Below, one piece after another: positions 37,477 to 47,763 of a stretch of 64,000 nt of DNA. The notes under the pieces are model-generated. The model worked only from the letters and a program-made list of their open reading frames with translations. It had not been told where the DNA came from and did not search any database. The first letter of the stretch is position 1, and each line of letters opens with the position of its first letter. This DNA is from Arenicola marina (Eukaryota > Annelida > Polychaeta > Arenicolidae), in the NCBI GenBank assembly GCA_964019135.1, contig OZ025250.1:45601174-45665173 (forward strand), given 5' to 3'. A program made the position numbers and the translations under genes.

Positions 37477-38483
37477 TATGACGAAAATGTTTAATTTTCG
37501 TCATATGTCAGTCGCTCGTGTTTGTTTGTTCGCTTGTTTGTTGGCTGGTTTGTATGTCTGTTTCACGAAAAAACGGGAAGTGTTCTTGTGACCTAACGGC
37601 TGCATACATCGATTTTCAGTCTTTGGTACCTTATAGCTACGCAATAGGGCTACAACATACTCGTCACGTAGATCAAGAAGTCAAAGGTCAAGGTCACAGC
37701 GATTTTTGTGCAAAAATGACCTAAACCAATATATCTCCGGTAATATTAAAGCTAACGATCTCGGATTAGTTTCAGAATGTGCTACTCATTAAAGCACACT
37801 TTTCGACTACAACATACTCGTCACGTAGATCAAGAAGTCAAAGGTCAAGGTCACAGCGATTTTTGTGCAAAAATGACTCAAACGAATATATCTCCGTTAA
37901 TATTAAAGCTAACGATCTCGGATTAGTTTCAGAATGTGCTACTCATTAAGGTACACTTTTCGATCATTGTTTACTTGTGATGCGTATACTCATTTTCGAG
38001 TAAAATGAGGTAATAATTTTTGCGGAAAACGCATTAAATGACCTCTTTCAGTGTTTTCGCTTTTTGATCCATTTACCATCAAGCTATCGCTATGACGTTC
38101 TAATATGTCATAGAAATATGAATTGAAATGTCTTGTGTCCAATTTCAGGGTGTTCTGATGCGTCACGTGACGTCACGATGACGTCACTTTTGGTACTAAC
38201 CAAATCAGGAAACCAATCGGAAACAAATCATAAAAATACGACAGTAGCGTCATTTTGTAGGGAAAGTGGTTCCTCGTATAGCTGCAAATTAAAAACGATA
38301 CGTTCCTATCTTACTTCCGGTTCCAGGGACGACGGCATTTCTCTATGGGACTTCCCATGTTGAAGTCGTTCATCCTGCTCGCTCTCACACTGGGACAAAT
38401 GTTTCACATGTCCCTTCGTCAAATAGTACCAGGATTTGTTTTTTGGTTAAACATGGTAAACTATAGCCACAGTACTTAACAAA
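37477..38483 (+). repeat. Hairpin-headed dispersed repeat, copy 1
   Basis: It starts with a perfect 11-bp hairpin (ATGACGAAAAT, loop GTTTA, ATTTTCGTCAT; 37478-37504). Shared blocks with the copy at 42985 include TCGTGTTTGTTTGTT, AAGGTCAAGGTCACAGCGAT, ATCTCCGNTAATATTAAAGC, GCGTCACGTGACGTCACGA, CGTTCCTATCTTACTT and GACTTCCCATGTT, and both end near a TTAAACATG block. This copy has an internal 157-bp tandem duplication. No transposase is encoded, so it is a nonautonomous element of unknown class. Confidence 0.75.
37651..37964. repeat. 157-bp tandem duplication inside the dispersed repeat
   Basis: TACAACATACTCGTCACGTA begins at 37651 and again at 37808 and each copy runs through the AAGGTCAAGGTCACAG motif to TCTCGGATTAGTTTCAG and GTGCTACTCATTAA. 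The copies differ by only a few bases. Confidence 0.85.
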
Positions 38484-38555
38484 ATGAGGCCCTGAAGCCA
38501 AATCATTCTGTTGATATCAATTTTGATCAGAAAAAAAGAAAAACATGGCATGCAC

Positions 38556-38622
38556 CATGGCGGGACTAAACGCGCGACCTTTGGATCCAAAGTCCGATGC
38601 TATACCCACTGAGCCAGCCAGA
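38556..38622 (-). repeat. tRNA-Gln-like SINE head
   Basis: Minus strand reads TGGCTCAGTGGG (a good pol III A box), then an anticodon-arm-like segment with loop CTTTGGA (anticodon TTG, as in tRNA-Gln) and a four-of-five paired stem, then GCGTTTAGTCC, a diverged B box. Acceptor stem pairing is poor, so it is not a working tRNA. It is best read as the tRNA-derived head of an old SINE or a tRNA pseudogene. Confidence 0.5.
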
Positions 38623-41365
38623 AAACGTTAACGTTGTCGCATGCGATTGATGTCTAATGGCCGGGTCGCTCAGTTTAGGGCGGTGAAAATATTCGTAAAA
38701 TTATAGCTTTCAAAATGTAGTTTTCCACACAATATCCTGATATCGGCCTTCCATAAGGTCTACCGTAGCACTCCACGCTTCCGCCTCACTCTTGACGTCG
38801 ACTCAAACCCCAACATGTTCATGACGATAATTCAAAGTGTGATAGCAAGTGTTAATGCTTCAAACCCCGCCGTAAACGAACCCGTCTGGTAATTAGACAA
38901 TAAAAACGGAACTATTGGCGGGTTTATAGCATTACTGCGCGGTAAATAGACTCTATGAAAAGCCATATGCACAATAGCATATCAAAAATTCAAAATCACC
39001 AGCCCGTCATAGAGTATACAGATTATGGCCATAATAGTTTTAGTGTAAATATTTTAAATATTTGAGATAGGGAACCCAGATTTGGCATGAAGCGAGAGAA
39101 AAATGTATGGTTGACTACGGTAAATCGCCAGAGAATTGCCCTAAGATACTTAGTTTGGCCGCTAGAACGCTCGCAAAAGGTGCACCCAACCTTTTGCTGA
39201 GGCTCCCATTATGAGTCAACGGCGATATCGACCGGCACTCCTTCGGGTTGCGATGGCCGCCGTAGAATGCCTATAGGCGTCTGTTCTATTATTACTTTTA
39301 AGTAACAATACTTACAGCTTCTACAAATGAGATTATTTGTTCTATGAATCTGATTGCACAGGAGATGTCTAATCTTTACCTCTTGGCGTCTCTGTACCAC
39401 ATTTCTCTGTCTCCTACTGCGGTAAGTTAAGTTGGATACTTTAAATACGTCACAATAAGTCAATAACAAGACAATGTTAAGTGGGAGTAATGGTCCGACG
39501 CGCTCTACTTCATCAGTTTGATCTCGAATCTCCCACCTAATGTCGATGCCGGTCACGTACCACCCACTTCGGACCGGGCAGCTGCGCTCCTGTCACCAGC
39601 GGCAATGTCCTGGGCCTGTCCTACCCTTCCTGGATGCTTGTCTGCCGCCACCTTGCACCCACCCCACCGACAAACCTACGTTATCATGCACAAGTGTTAG
39701 CAAACAGTCGCCAAGTAGCAGGAGACCTGCTTCAAGGGACATTAAACTACTGTCATGCTGTAATGTGATCGGTACAGTAATGTCAAGAATGCACTGTTGC
39801 GGCAAGCTGAGAAATTGAGACTCCGTGAGTGCAGTGAAACAAAATTCCTTCTCTGTTGGTGGTCACGAAATCGACAATCACAGTAAATGCTCCGGGAAGG
39901 GGTGGGGGGGGGGGGGAGGCGGGGGATAGGAACCAAAAAAATCAACTGGACTGCACTAATGGTCGCGAGCCCTATTTGAAACAACGATTCCCTTTAAACT
40001 TACTCATAGAGCAATATTTTCCCTCCGAAACTTAAACAATATTGGAAATAAGGTGTGGATGTTCTTAGTGATAACGATACACATATTTGTATACAATAAT
40101 AGGGCATGTTCTAAAGCCACTTTTCATGCCACTGTTGCATCTCCCGTGAGAAAGTCATCAAAATAATGTCATAACTGCCGGTTGTTTGCCTCCTTTCGCA
40201 TGATGACAAATCTATTTCGTACGGACTTGACACTCACACAGTTAGATAATGGCATATGTGCCAACGAAATGGATTATTCTAGGAAATGGCAGGCGTGCCT
40301 CATATGTGAACTTTGTTATTATATATGTTCAAACTACTAAAAAATATTGTTCACATGTTAAGCACTGTATGTCAGATAAATTACTGATGCCGCATAAATT
40401 TCCAATGCCAAATAAGTTATTTATACCTAGCCATCAAAAGGCAAAACACAAATTGTCCTTGCCCGTGAACTGACCCGCTTATGTATGGAAGCACAAAGTC
40501 AAACTACGGAGACACGCTTAGGGTGATCCATGTTGCATAATGAGTGGGAAGGCGGTTGTTACACATTTAACTTTGTAAGCGGGTTAGAGTCAGAAAATGC
40601 GTGAGAATGTCTGTTACTGCATGGGGGCCGTGTTGATGGCGAAAATACAAGATCTGCCACCAGTATGGCCGACGTCATGTTAAGATCAAAGCTCAAGTGA
40701 CTGGGCCTCCGGCCCCCCTACATCCTTAATGTTAAAAGAAGAAACCAGCAGCATATCTAATTATGCAGAAGAGGGTCGTAGGGTGAGGGTTTATATGGGG
40801 TATGATCGCACCCCCTGCCGCCCGTTCAAATAAAAGTGACGAAGATCAAGGGAGCCGCCTTATATTAGACAATTTGCGTTAACTGCTCGTAACACCACCC
40901 TCATGCTCGCACCAGACTTAACATCCTGGGCAGTAACTTGCTTTATTTGTTGTACGTGGACAGCATGCAAGCGCAAGTCATGTCACTTCCTGTTTGTGTG
41001 TCTGTAATCATTTCGCCGTTTCGTGTCTCTGTCCTCGATCGATAACTCTCAAAGGCTTGCAGCTATCATTGTCAAACTTCGCCAAAAGATCCAAAATAAT
41101 AAAACTGGGGGACATTTCACTAAAATCTCGTAACTTTCGGTTGCAAATGAAAAGAAACTAACAGCCGGACCGAAGAGAAATGCAAAATGTTTCATTATCC
41201 TAACTATATTGCAAACATGTTTATGAATGATATTGGTGGAAAATAAATTGCACCGAGATGGCCGCACCACAATAATCGCCGTGTAACGCTCATTTAAGTT
41301 AATCGCAACATTACGATGTGTAGTGAAATTAGCACGTAAAAGATACGGTTACGAGCTCGTAACTC
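38623..41365. other. Long stretch without a recognised gene
   Basis: ORFs here are short and show no motif. Segments near 39205 (CTCCCATTATGAGTCAACGG), 44305 and 45015 resemble one another and may belong to one old repeat family. A G-run of about 14 occurs at 39904-39920. Nothing else is identified. Confidence 0.5.
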
Positions 41366-41368
41366 TTA
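41366..41368. other. Target-site duplication TTA (left)
   Basis: TTA directly precedes the left terminal inverted repeat of the MITE and matches TTA at 41779-41781 on the right side. Confidence 0.6.
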
Positions 41369-41778
41369 GGGCGTGTTCGATTTACCTCAAACCGACGGGA
41401 AACCGAAACCGTTTTTGAAACCGGTTTCAACGGTTTGCCCACCTAAAGGCGAACGCAGAGTTTCATTTGTTTACAGCTCCAGCATGTATGTTGGCAATGG
41501 CCATGTGCTTATGAATTTATGCCAGCATAAATATGCCGTCTTTTTCATTCTCTGCCCGCGATTGGACTGTCATACTTTTATCCATAAGTATCTATTCATT
41601 ACATTAATGATTAACTATGGAGTATGTGTTGATTGAGCTGGCAGTTCCGTGGAACCGAAACCGTCAAACTAGTTTTCTCAATAGTTTCACTGTTTCGAGC
41701 AAATCGTCTTTGGTCCTTCTCCTGTCGAACAGTCAATTCGGCAAACCGGTTTTGGTTTCATGCAAACCGCACACACCC
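41369..41778. mobile_element. PIF/Harbinger-like MITE
   Basis: The 410-bp element starts GGGCGTGTTCGATTTACC and ends in the inverted GGGTGTGTGCGGTTTGC, so it has imperfect terminal inverted repeats of about 17 bp. It is flanked by TTA on both sides, the 3-bp target typical of PIF/Harbinger elements. AAACCG/CGGTTT motifs recur just inside both ends. There is no transposase, as expected for a nonautonomous MITE; mobility would depend on an element elsewhere. Inverted-end divergence suggests it is old. Confidence 0.7.
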
Positions 41779-41781
41779 TTA

Positions 41782-42180
41782 GCATGCTTAGTGAAACGAT
41801 ATCCAGAAGTCTGGTTCGTAAAATACCGGGCGTCTGCAATGTGATATAATAGTTAAACTCTGTTGGCATAAAATCTATTTGCCAATCAATCGTTTTGTTC
41901 AAAAAGAAACCATCATCGAAGAAATCGCACATCACCAGTATAAAAGACTGATTTTCGCCCGTCAGGCGGGTGCCGACATGTTCTGAACACGTGACCGAGA
42001 GTTAGCCAATCACACGCAAGGCGTTAACGTCACCGACGACGACCCTCTGCCGAACCACAAATGTGTTTACTTGCGAGCAGCGGTGCGTCTTTGGAACAAG
42101 CTGTCAGCTTAACCCCTTTCATGAATAGCGACAAGCCAGTTTGATTTACAAATTTGAACTATTGATGCATTTAGAACACA
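41782..42180. other. Unique spacer
   Basis: No gene, repeat or RNA is recognised. Confidence 0.5.
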
Positions 42181-42306
42181 ATGATGTACCGTTCATCTAT
42201 TGGCTGTAACAATTCAAGTGCAAAACCGAAGAGCAAACATTGGATATCTTTCTACCGCTATCTACTAAGCGACCAGCAGCCTTTTGGGGCAAGATTGTCC
42301 GTCTGA
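42181..42306 (+). CDS. Possible THAP-domain fragment
   Basis: A 41-codon ORF starts MMYRSSIGCNNSSAKP and continues with ISFYRYLL. The order of GCNN, a basic stretch and SF.R resembles the N-terminus of a THAP zinc finger (C2CH DNA-binding domain). The first zinc Cys is absent, with Ser in its place, and the later Cys and His are not found downstream. It could be a decayed exon or chance. Confidence 0.25.
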   Translation: MMYRSSIGCNNSSAKPKSKHWISFYRYLLSDQQPFGARLSV

Positions 42307-42984
42307 GTTTTAAACCGACCAAACATGAACATGAAGCCTGTTCCAACCAAATTTTGCCAGCGCCATCCCCTGCCTCCACCCGCCCCCCCTGCTGTACAGT
42401 ATGCACATGGCCCGCCAATCGACCCGGCTGCTAGCTTCACGCACCTCTCCTTCCTCCACCCCTCCCCACCACCCCTATAGACCGCCACCCATCCCACCTG
42501 GTTGCTAGCTTCACGTACCTCTCCCCCCTCCACCCCACCCCACCACCCCTATAGACCGCCACCCAACACACCCGAACCCATACGGCCGTTCTGGTAGTAC
42601 GGCTGTCCTGTCCATACACCCTTCAGTGACAGTGAAGTTCTAAGACAGCAGTTGTGTCAAGTTACAACACTCTACGACTCAAATCAAAATTGGGCACCCT
42701 GCCAACGCCGACGTTGGACCCCTGACTCCACTCCCACTTCCGGTGGTTGTAGCCGTCTAAACCTACTGGTCGCTTCATCGCCGGTGACGTCATCAACAGC
42801 ACGCTGAGGCGGATGCCCATGGCAAGTTGAGAGATCGTGCAAAAGTGTTTGGAACTTTACTGACGTATGATTTAAAAAAGTCAATTTTGTGTTATGTTTA
42901 GGTTATTCCCTATAGTTGAACTGGAAATGCCATGACATTTTCAATTCTCGTCATATGTTGGTCGGTTGTGTTTGTTTGTTTATT
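42307..42984. other. Spacer with a 74-bp tandem duplication
   Basis: TGCTAGCTTCACG followed by CACCCCTATAGACCGCCACC occurs at 42429 and again at 42503 (offset 74). The rest is unique, with a partial copy of the hairpin-repeat start (TTCAATTCTCGTCATATG) near 42938. Confidence 0.6.
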
Positions 42985-43716
42985 ATGACGAAAATTGAAC
43001 TTTTCAATTTTCGGTATATGTCGGTCGGTCGTGTTTGTTAGTTGGTAAGTATGTAACGATGTCTGTTTCACTCGAAAATTATTTATTTATAAGTTTCATT
43101 GCGTCCTAATGGATGCATACATCGGTTTGCAATCGTTATTACCTAATAGCAACGCAATAGGGTTACAGCATGATGTTCATGCAGATCAAAAGGTCAAAGG
43201 TCAAGGTCACAGCGATTTTTTTAAGAAATAATTAAAAACGCTTATATCTCCGTTAATATTAAAGCTAGAGATCTCGGGTCAGTCTCAAAATTTGCTTTTG
43301 ACACATTTACCATCAAGCTATCGGTATGATGTTCCAATATGTCATATAAATATGAATTAGGATGACTTGTGTTATATATTAAAGTTTTCTAAAGCGTCAC
43401 GTGACGTCACGACTACGTCACTTTTAGTACTTACAAAAAATCGTCAAAAATCGGAAAATTGTAAAAATGCGTGAGTAGGGTCATATTGTAGGAAAAGTGG
43501 TTCCTGGTATAGCTTCATACTAAAAATGATACGTTCCTATCTTACTTATCTGGTTCCAGGGCCGACGGCATTTCGCTTTGGGACTTCCCATGTTAAAGCG
43601 CTGGATCCTTCGGCTGGGGAAAATGGTTTCTCGTGTATTTCACAAGTGCCTTCAACAAGCGACACCGATATTTTTTCCTTAGTTAAACATGATACATAGT
43701 AGCCTCAGTGCTTACC
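42985..43716 (+). repeat. Hairpin-headed dispersed repeat, copy 2
   Basis: Starts with an imperfect 15-bp hairpin (42985-42999 with 43003-43017, two mismatches) and shares the block order of copy 1 at 37477, including AAAGGTCAAGGTCACAGCGA, the CRE-rich CGTCACGTGACGTCACGAC and the closing GACTTCCCATGTT and TTAAACATG blocks. It lacks the 157-bp internal duplication. Confidence 0.75.
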
Positions 43717-45231
43717 GTATGCGATTGGAGCAAAAAGTGACGTCACGGGATTTTTTTTGAAATTTGGCCCATGCTGAAAGATACGGCTTTTTTGTGCTAG
43801 CAGAGGCTATCACGGGCCTCCTATTGAAGCCATCAATCAATACTTGCAGGTCTGGATGGATAATACTAAGCTGAGTCATAATCTGTAAACATGGTGCCAT
43901 AGCCATATCACTTTTCGGTATATAGTCGAAATTGTTTAACATGGGATCCTATGGGGACAATGAACTTGAGTGAATATGATCTACTTCCGTTCAAGCTATT
44001 TCAGTCTCCTTCGCCACACAGTGAGGTACTTTCACCTTAAAGCAAGTTATAAGAAAAACACGGCAATCTTTGTATTATTTTTTGTTTCCATGGCAAAGAA
44101 GCCACTGGGCTAATGATAAACATACAGATTCTGGCCATTGAAAGAAAAATTGTCAAAGATCAGATAAAAATGCTAAAATTGCAATCATTTTGCCAGCTAT
44201 TTGCCAATAAGCATGTACAGATCACTTAATGCTTCAATCAGGCGGATGTTGCCCAGTTATGGCACTATAGCGCTTCGAAGTGGGACGACATCTTTGCGGG
44301 GCCACCAATGATGAGTGAATGGAGATTGTGTTCATCTTTAAAACCACGTCAAAATTAAGAAAAACATGCTAGAGCTGTAACCTTTGCGCCAAATGGTAGG
44401 GAACATTTATCTTCAGAGAACTAGTGAAAGAAACTGATTAGTTGCTGTACCAATTTGCCTTCTGTGTTCTTTGTTCTTGCCGTCGGTCTCCGTCTCGCCG
44501 CAATGATAAACTAATGCAATTCTTGGCCATTTCGCCAAGTCATAGCTCAAGAACTATTCTTTCTATCGCCTAGCTCTTGAATCGAATAAGTTGTGGCAGT
44601 AAACCTTGGCGTACTGCCACTTGGACGTTGTCGTGCGTCACGTCATGACGTCGCCATAACATCATGACATAACACATCTTACGTAAGCTATTACTCGGCT
44701 ATTATAAGGTATGACTACTTTCGGTTTGCTTGACGTTGCAGGTCGTGTTGACGGACAGTTTGTGCCGTGTGTAACTTTTTTGGCGAAGGGGATAAGTATG
44801 CGTCAAAAATGACGTCATAGCTAACGTGCTCCTACGAAATGTTGGATTTGCTTTATTTTCAGCCACTTTGCCAATAGCTGTCATAGCCCGAGTTGATAAG
44901 TAGGTATATTAAAGAAATAGAAGCCATCTTGAGCATTTTCGCGAACGTCAAATGACTTCATGTCACGTCACGATGACGTATTATTAGATAAAAAGTAAAA
45001 TTCGTAGCGCCATTCATAATGAGTCAAGCAATCGCTCTTGAGAAAAAAAATGCATGTTCACTTAAACTCTAATACGGCATTAAATTGGCGGGCGGAAGAT
45101 GCGTCACATGACGCGATCGTCACGTCACCGGCACAAACGACGGTTTTACCTGAAATTCCGTTAATATCGGTTAATTCCTCATTGCACATTGCTCAAAATA
45201 AAGCCTGCGGTGCGCCCGTTGTCGGATGAAT
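43717..45231. other. Noncoding stretch rich in TGACGTCA-like motifs
   Basis: No gene is recognised. GTGACGTCACGG (43738), CGTCACGTCATGACGTCGCC (44636) and GTCACGTCACGATGACGTA (44960) echo the CRE-like motif of the hairpin repeats, so decayed related elements may be present. TTCTGGCCATT occurs near 44130 and a similar TTCTTGGCCATT near 44520. Confidence 0.45.
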
Positions 45232-45817
45232 GCGCTATTTGGCTCAAATTTCCCGTTATACGCGCTGTTTATCCAAAATTGCCCCATATATGCGCTGTTC
45301 AGCTCAAATCGCCCGTTATATTCGCTATTCAGCATAAATTACGCGTTACATGCGCTTTTTAACCGACAAGTACCCGCTACATGCGCAATTTAGCCCAAAT
45401 TGCTCGTTATACGCGCTGTTTACCCTAAATTGCCCCTTAGATGCCCAATGTACCCAACATTTCCTGTTATACTTGCTATTTAGCCCAAATTGCTAGAGAT
45501 GTGCGATATTTAGCTCAAATTGCCCGCTGAAAGCTCTATTTTCCGAACCAAAAGCTCTATGCTGCCGGCAGAAAGCTTTATTTTGTCAATAGAAAGCTCT
45601 ATTGGGCATAAGTTGCTATCCCAAGCCGCCAGCTATGCTGAAGGCTGTATTTGGCCCAAAGAAAGCTCTATTCACCCCCAAATTGCACCTTAAAAGCTCT
45701 ATTTTGGCCAAATTGTATGTGTAATGGTCTACTTAGTCAAATTTACTCACTAAAACTCTATTTTGCTAGCTGAAACTTTATAAACTTGATTTGACCCAAA
45801 TTCTCAACTGAAGTCAC
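45232..45817. repeat. Degenerate 30-bp array
   Basis: GCGCTGTTTAGCCCAAATTG then CCCGTTATAC repeats every 30 bp from 45232 (45262, 45292, 45322, 45352), becoming irregular after 45480, where AAAGCTCTATTTTG becomes the recurring motif. Confidence 0.8.
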
Positions 45818-46590
45818 TAATTGACCCCTCAGATGCCAATTTGACCCCTCAGATCGACATTTGACCCCTCAGATCCGGATTTGACCTCTCGGATCCAGCT
45901 TTGACCTCTCGGAACCAGATTTGACCTCTCGGATCCAGATTTGACCTCTCAGATCCAGATTGACTCCTCAGATCCAGATTGACCCCTCAGATCCAGATTT
46001 TACTCCTCAGATCCAGATTTGACCCCTCAGATCCGGATTTGACAACTCAGATTCAGATTTGACCTCTCGGATCCAGATTTGACCTCTCAGATCCAGATTG
46101 ACCCCTCAGATCCAGATTTGACCCCTCAGATCCAGATTTGACATTTCAGATCCAGATTTGACCTCTCAGATCCAGATTGACCCCTTAGATCTAGATTGAC
46201 CCCTCAGATCCAGATTGATCCCTCAGATCCAGATTTGGCCTATCAGATCCAGATTGACCCCTCAGATCCCCATTCGAGCTTGACATCCACATTTGCCCTC
46301 TCAGATCCCGAGTAGTCATCTGGCATCCCCACTAGACCCGTCAGACCCAGATTCCTATTGACTCAGAACCTGATGGAAGACGCCAGATAGAGATTTGACA
46401 ACTAGGATGCATATTGACCCGTCGCATCCTTATTTGACCGTCAGATCCCGATTCGACCCTGGCGATCCTGAATGAACATTGTAAATCCAGATTGGACCCC
46501 ACGAAACCAGCTTTGACCCGTCGTATACCAATTTGTCCCACGGATCCCGTTTCGAACCGTCAGATCCCTATTGGTCTCACGAATCCTGAT
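45818..46590. repeat. 20-bp array (GACCCCTCAGATCCAGATTT)
   Basis: Units of 20 or 21 bp are regular to about 46290 and decayed after that, with GACCCGTCAGATCCC-like fragments to 46590. Short minus-strand ORFs here are translation of the repeat. Confidence 0.88.
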
Positions 46591-47490
46591 TATTCGAAGA
46601 CCCTGCGGACCGCCACTTGCGGAGGACAACCCAAGGCATCATCGATACACGCCTGATCATTTTAGGGGGGTGATTTTGTTTAGTCCTCTAATGAATGACC
46701 AGTGGCCACGGTGCTGTCATCCGAACGCACACCTCCAGGCAAACCAGAAACATTTTTTTTTTTAATTTCACAAAAATGTCATGCAGCGGCAATGCAAGAG
46801 ACGACCTTAGGCATCAATACACACCATTCGAGCCACTAACTTTTTATTTATTTTTTATTTATTTTTTCCACACTAGGTCAGCACCGGCATTTGTAATACC
46901 ATTCACTCAAGCTGCTGGCCTAATTCCGAGGCCCCGTATTGACCTCAAAACCACGCTATCGTATTCAATGTAATGTTCAAGCCAGGGGACCGAGCCTATG
47001 TACTAAATATAATAGAATCTAGTAATGGCCCTCATTCCCTTAATAATCAACGAAAGTGTTCAGAAAGACACGCGCTTTGACCCAAAGTCGATTTTCCTCA
47101 TCATCAGTGTCCCACTGAGTTCTTGTTTGCTTTTTGTTTGCTCATTCAGGCAAGATGACTGCATAAATCAACATTTTCACCGACGACCGAAACATTTCAC
47201 TGCGCGCTCGTTCGGCCATGGTGTGTCATCGTCAACGTATGCCTCCAGGGCGGCGCCACCACGGTGGAACCGGCCTAGAGTTGTTTCCGACAGGCAGGCC
47301 GGTTCCAAGCCTCCTTGTTCATAGTGGTGCCGCCCTGGCCGATGTTGCTCGGGGGCTGTGTTTTCTGGCTGCAAATGCCTTTGCCTAACTTCTCTCTTAT
47401 TACGTCATGTGGGTGTAGCCGACCGTAGATCACGGAGGTCGACACGCTGCAGTAACTAACCGTGGAATCTAGACTTAACATTAAAAACAT
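46591..47490. other. Unique stretch with an inverted repeat
   Basis: No gene is seen. T-rich runs lie at 46751-46762 and 46840-46867. An inverted repeat lies at 47245-47338 (described separately). Confidence 0.5.
47245..47338. repeat. Imperfect inverted repeat
   Basis: The left arm CCAGGGCGGCGCCACCAC ... GGAACCGGCCT (47245-47276) pairs with the right arm AGGCCGGTTCC ... GTGGTGCCGCCCTGG (47296-47338). The right arm has about 11 extra bases in its middle. A GC-rich hairpin is possible. No element or gene explains it. Confidence 0.75.
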
Positions 47491-47730
47491 TTAGACTAAG
47501 GTCTTCCTTAAGATTGGCCTCGTGAATAGACTCAGAGCCACTAACATAAACACATTTAGAGCAAGGGCTTCCCTAGGGTCGGCGTTATGAAGTGACTCAG
47601 AGACACTAAAGCACATTTAGAGCAAGGTCCTTCCTAGGATTGGCCTCATGAAGTGACTCAGAGACACTAATTTTAAAACGTTTAGAGCAAGGTCCTCCCT
47701 AGGATCGGCCTCATGAAGAGACTCAGAGAC
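47491..47730. repeat. About 62-bp tandem repeat, four copies
   Basis: TTTAGAGCAAGGTCCTTCCTAGGATTGGCC followed by GACTCAGAGACACTAA recurs at about 47491, 47557, 47618 and 47680. Copies are diverged. The array abuts the 3' end of a LINE. Confidence 0.85.
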
Positions 47731-47763
47731 GTAAGCCTAGTTGCACTTGATCTGTTGCCAGGG

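Noticed and set aside
39209-39556. 115-codon minus-strand ORF
   Set aside because: No domain, splice or codon evidence; left as unassigned sequence.
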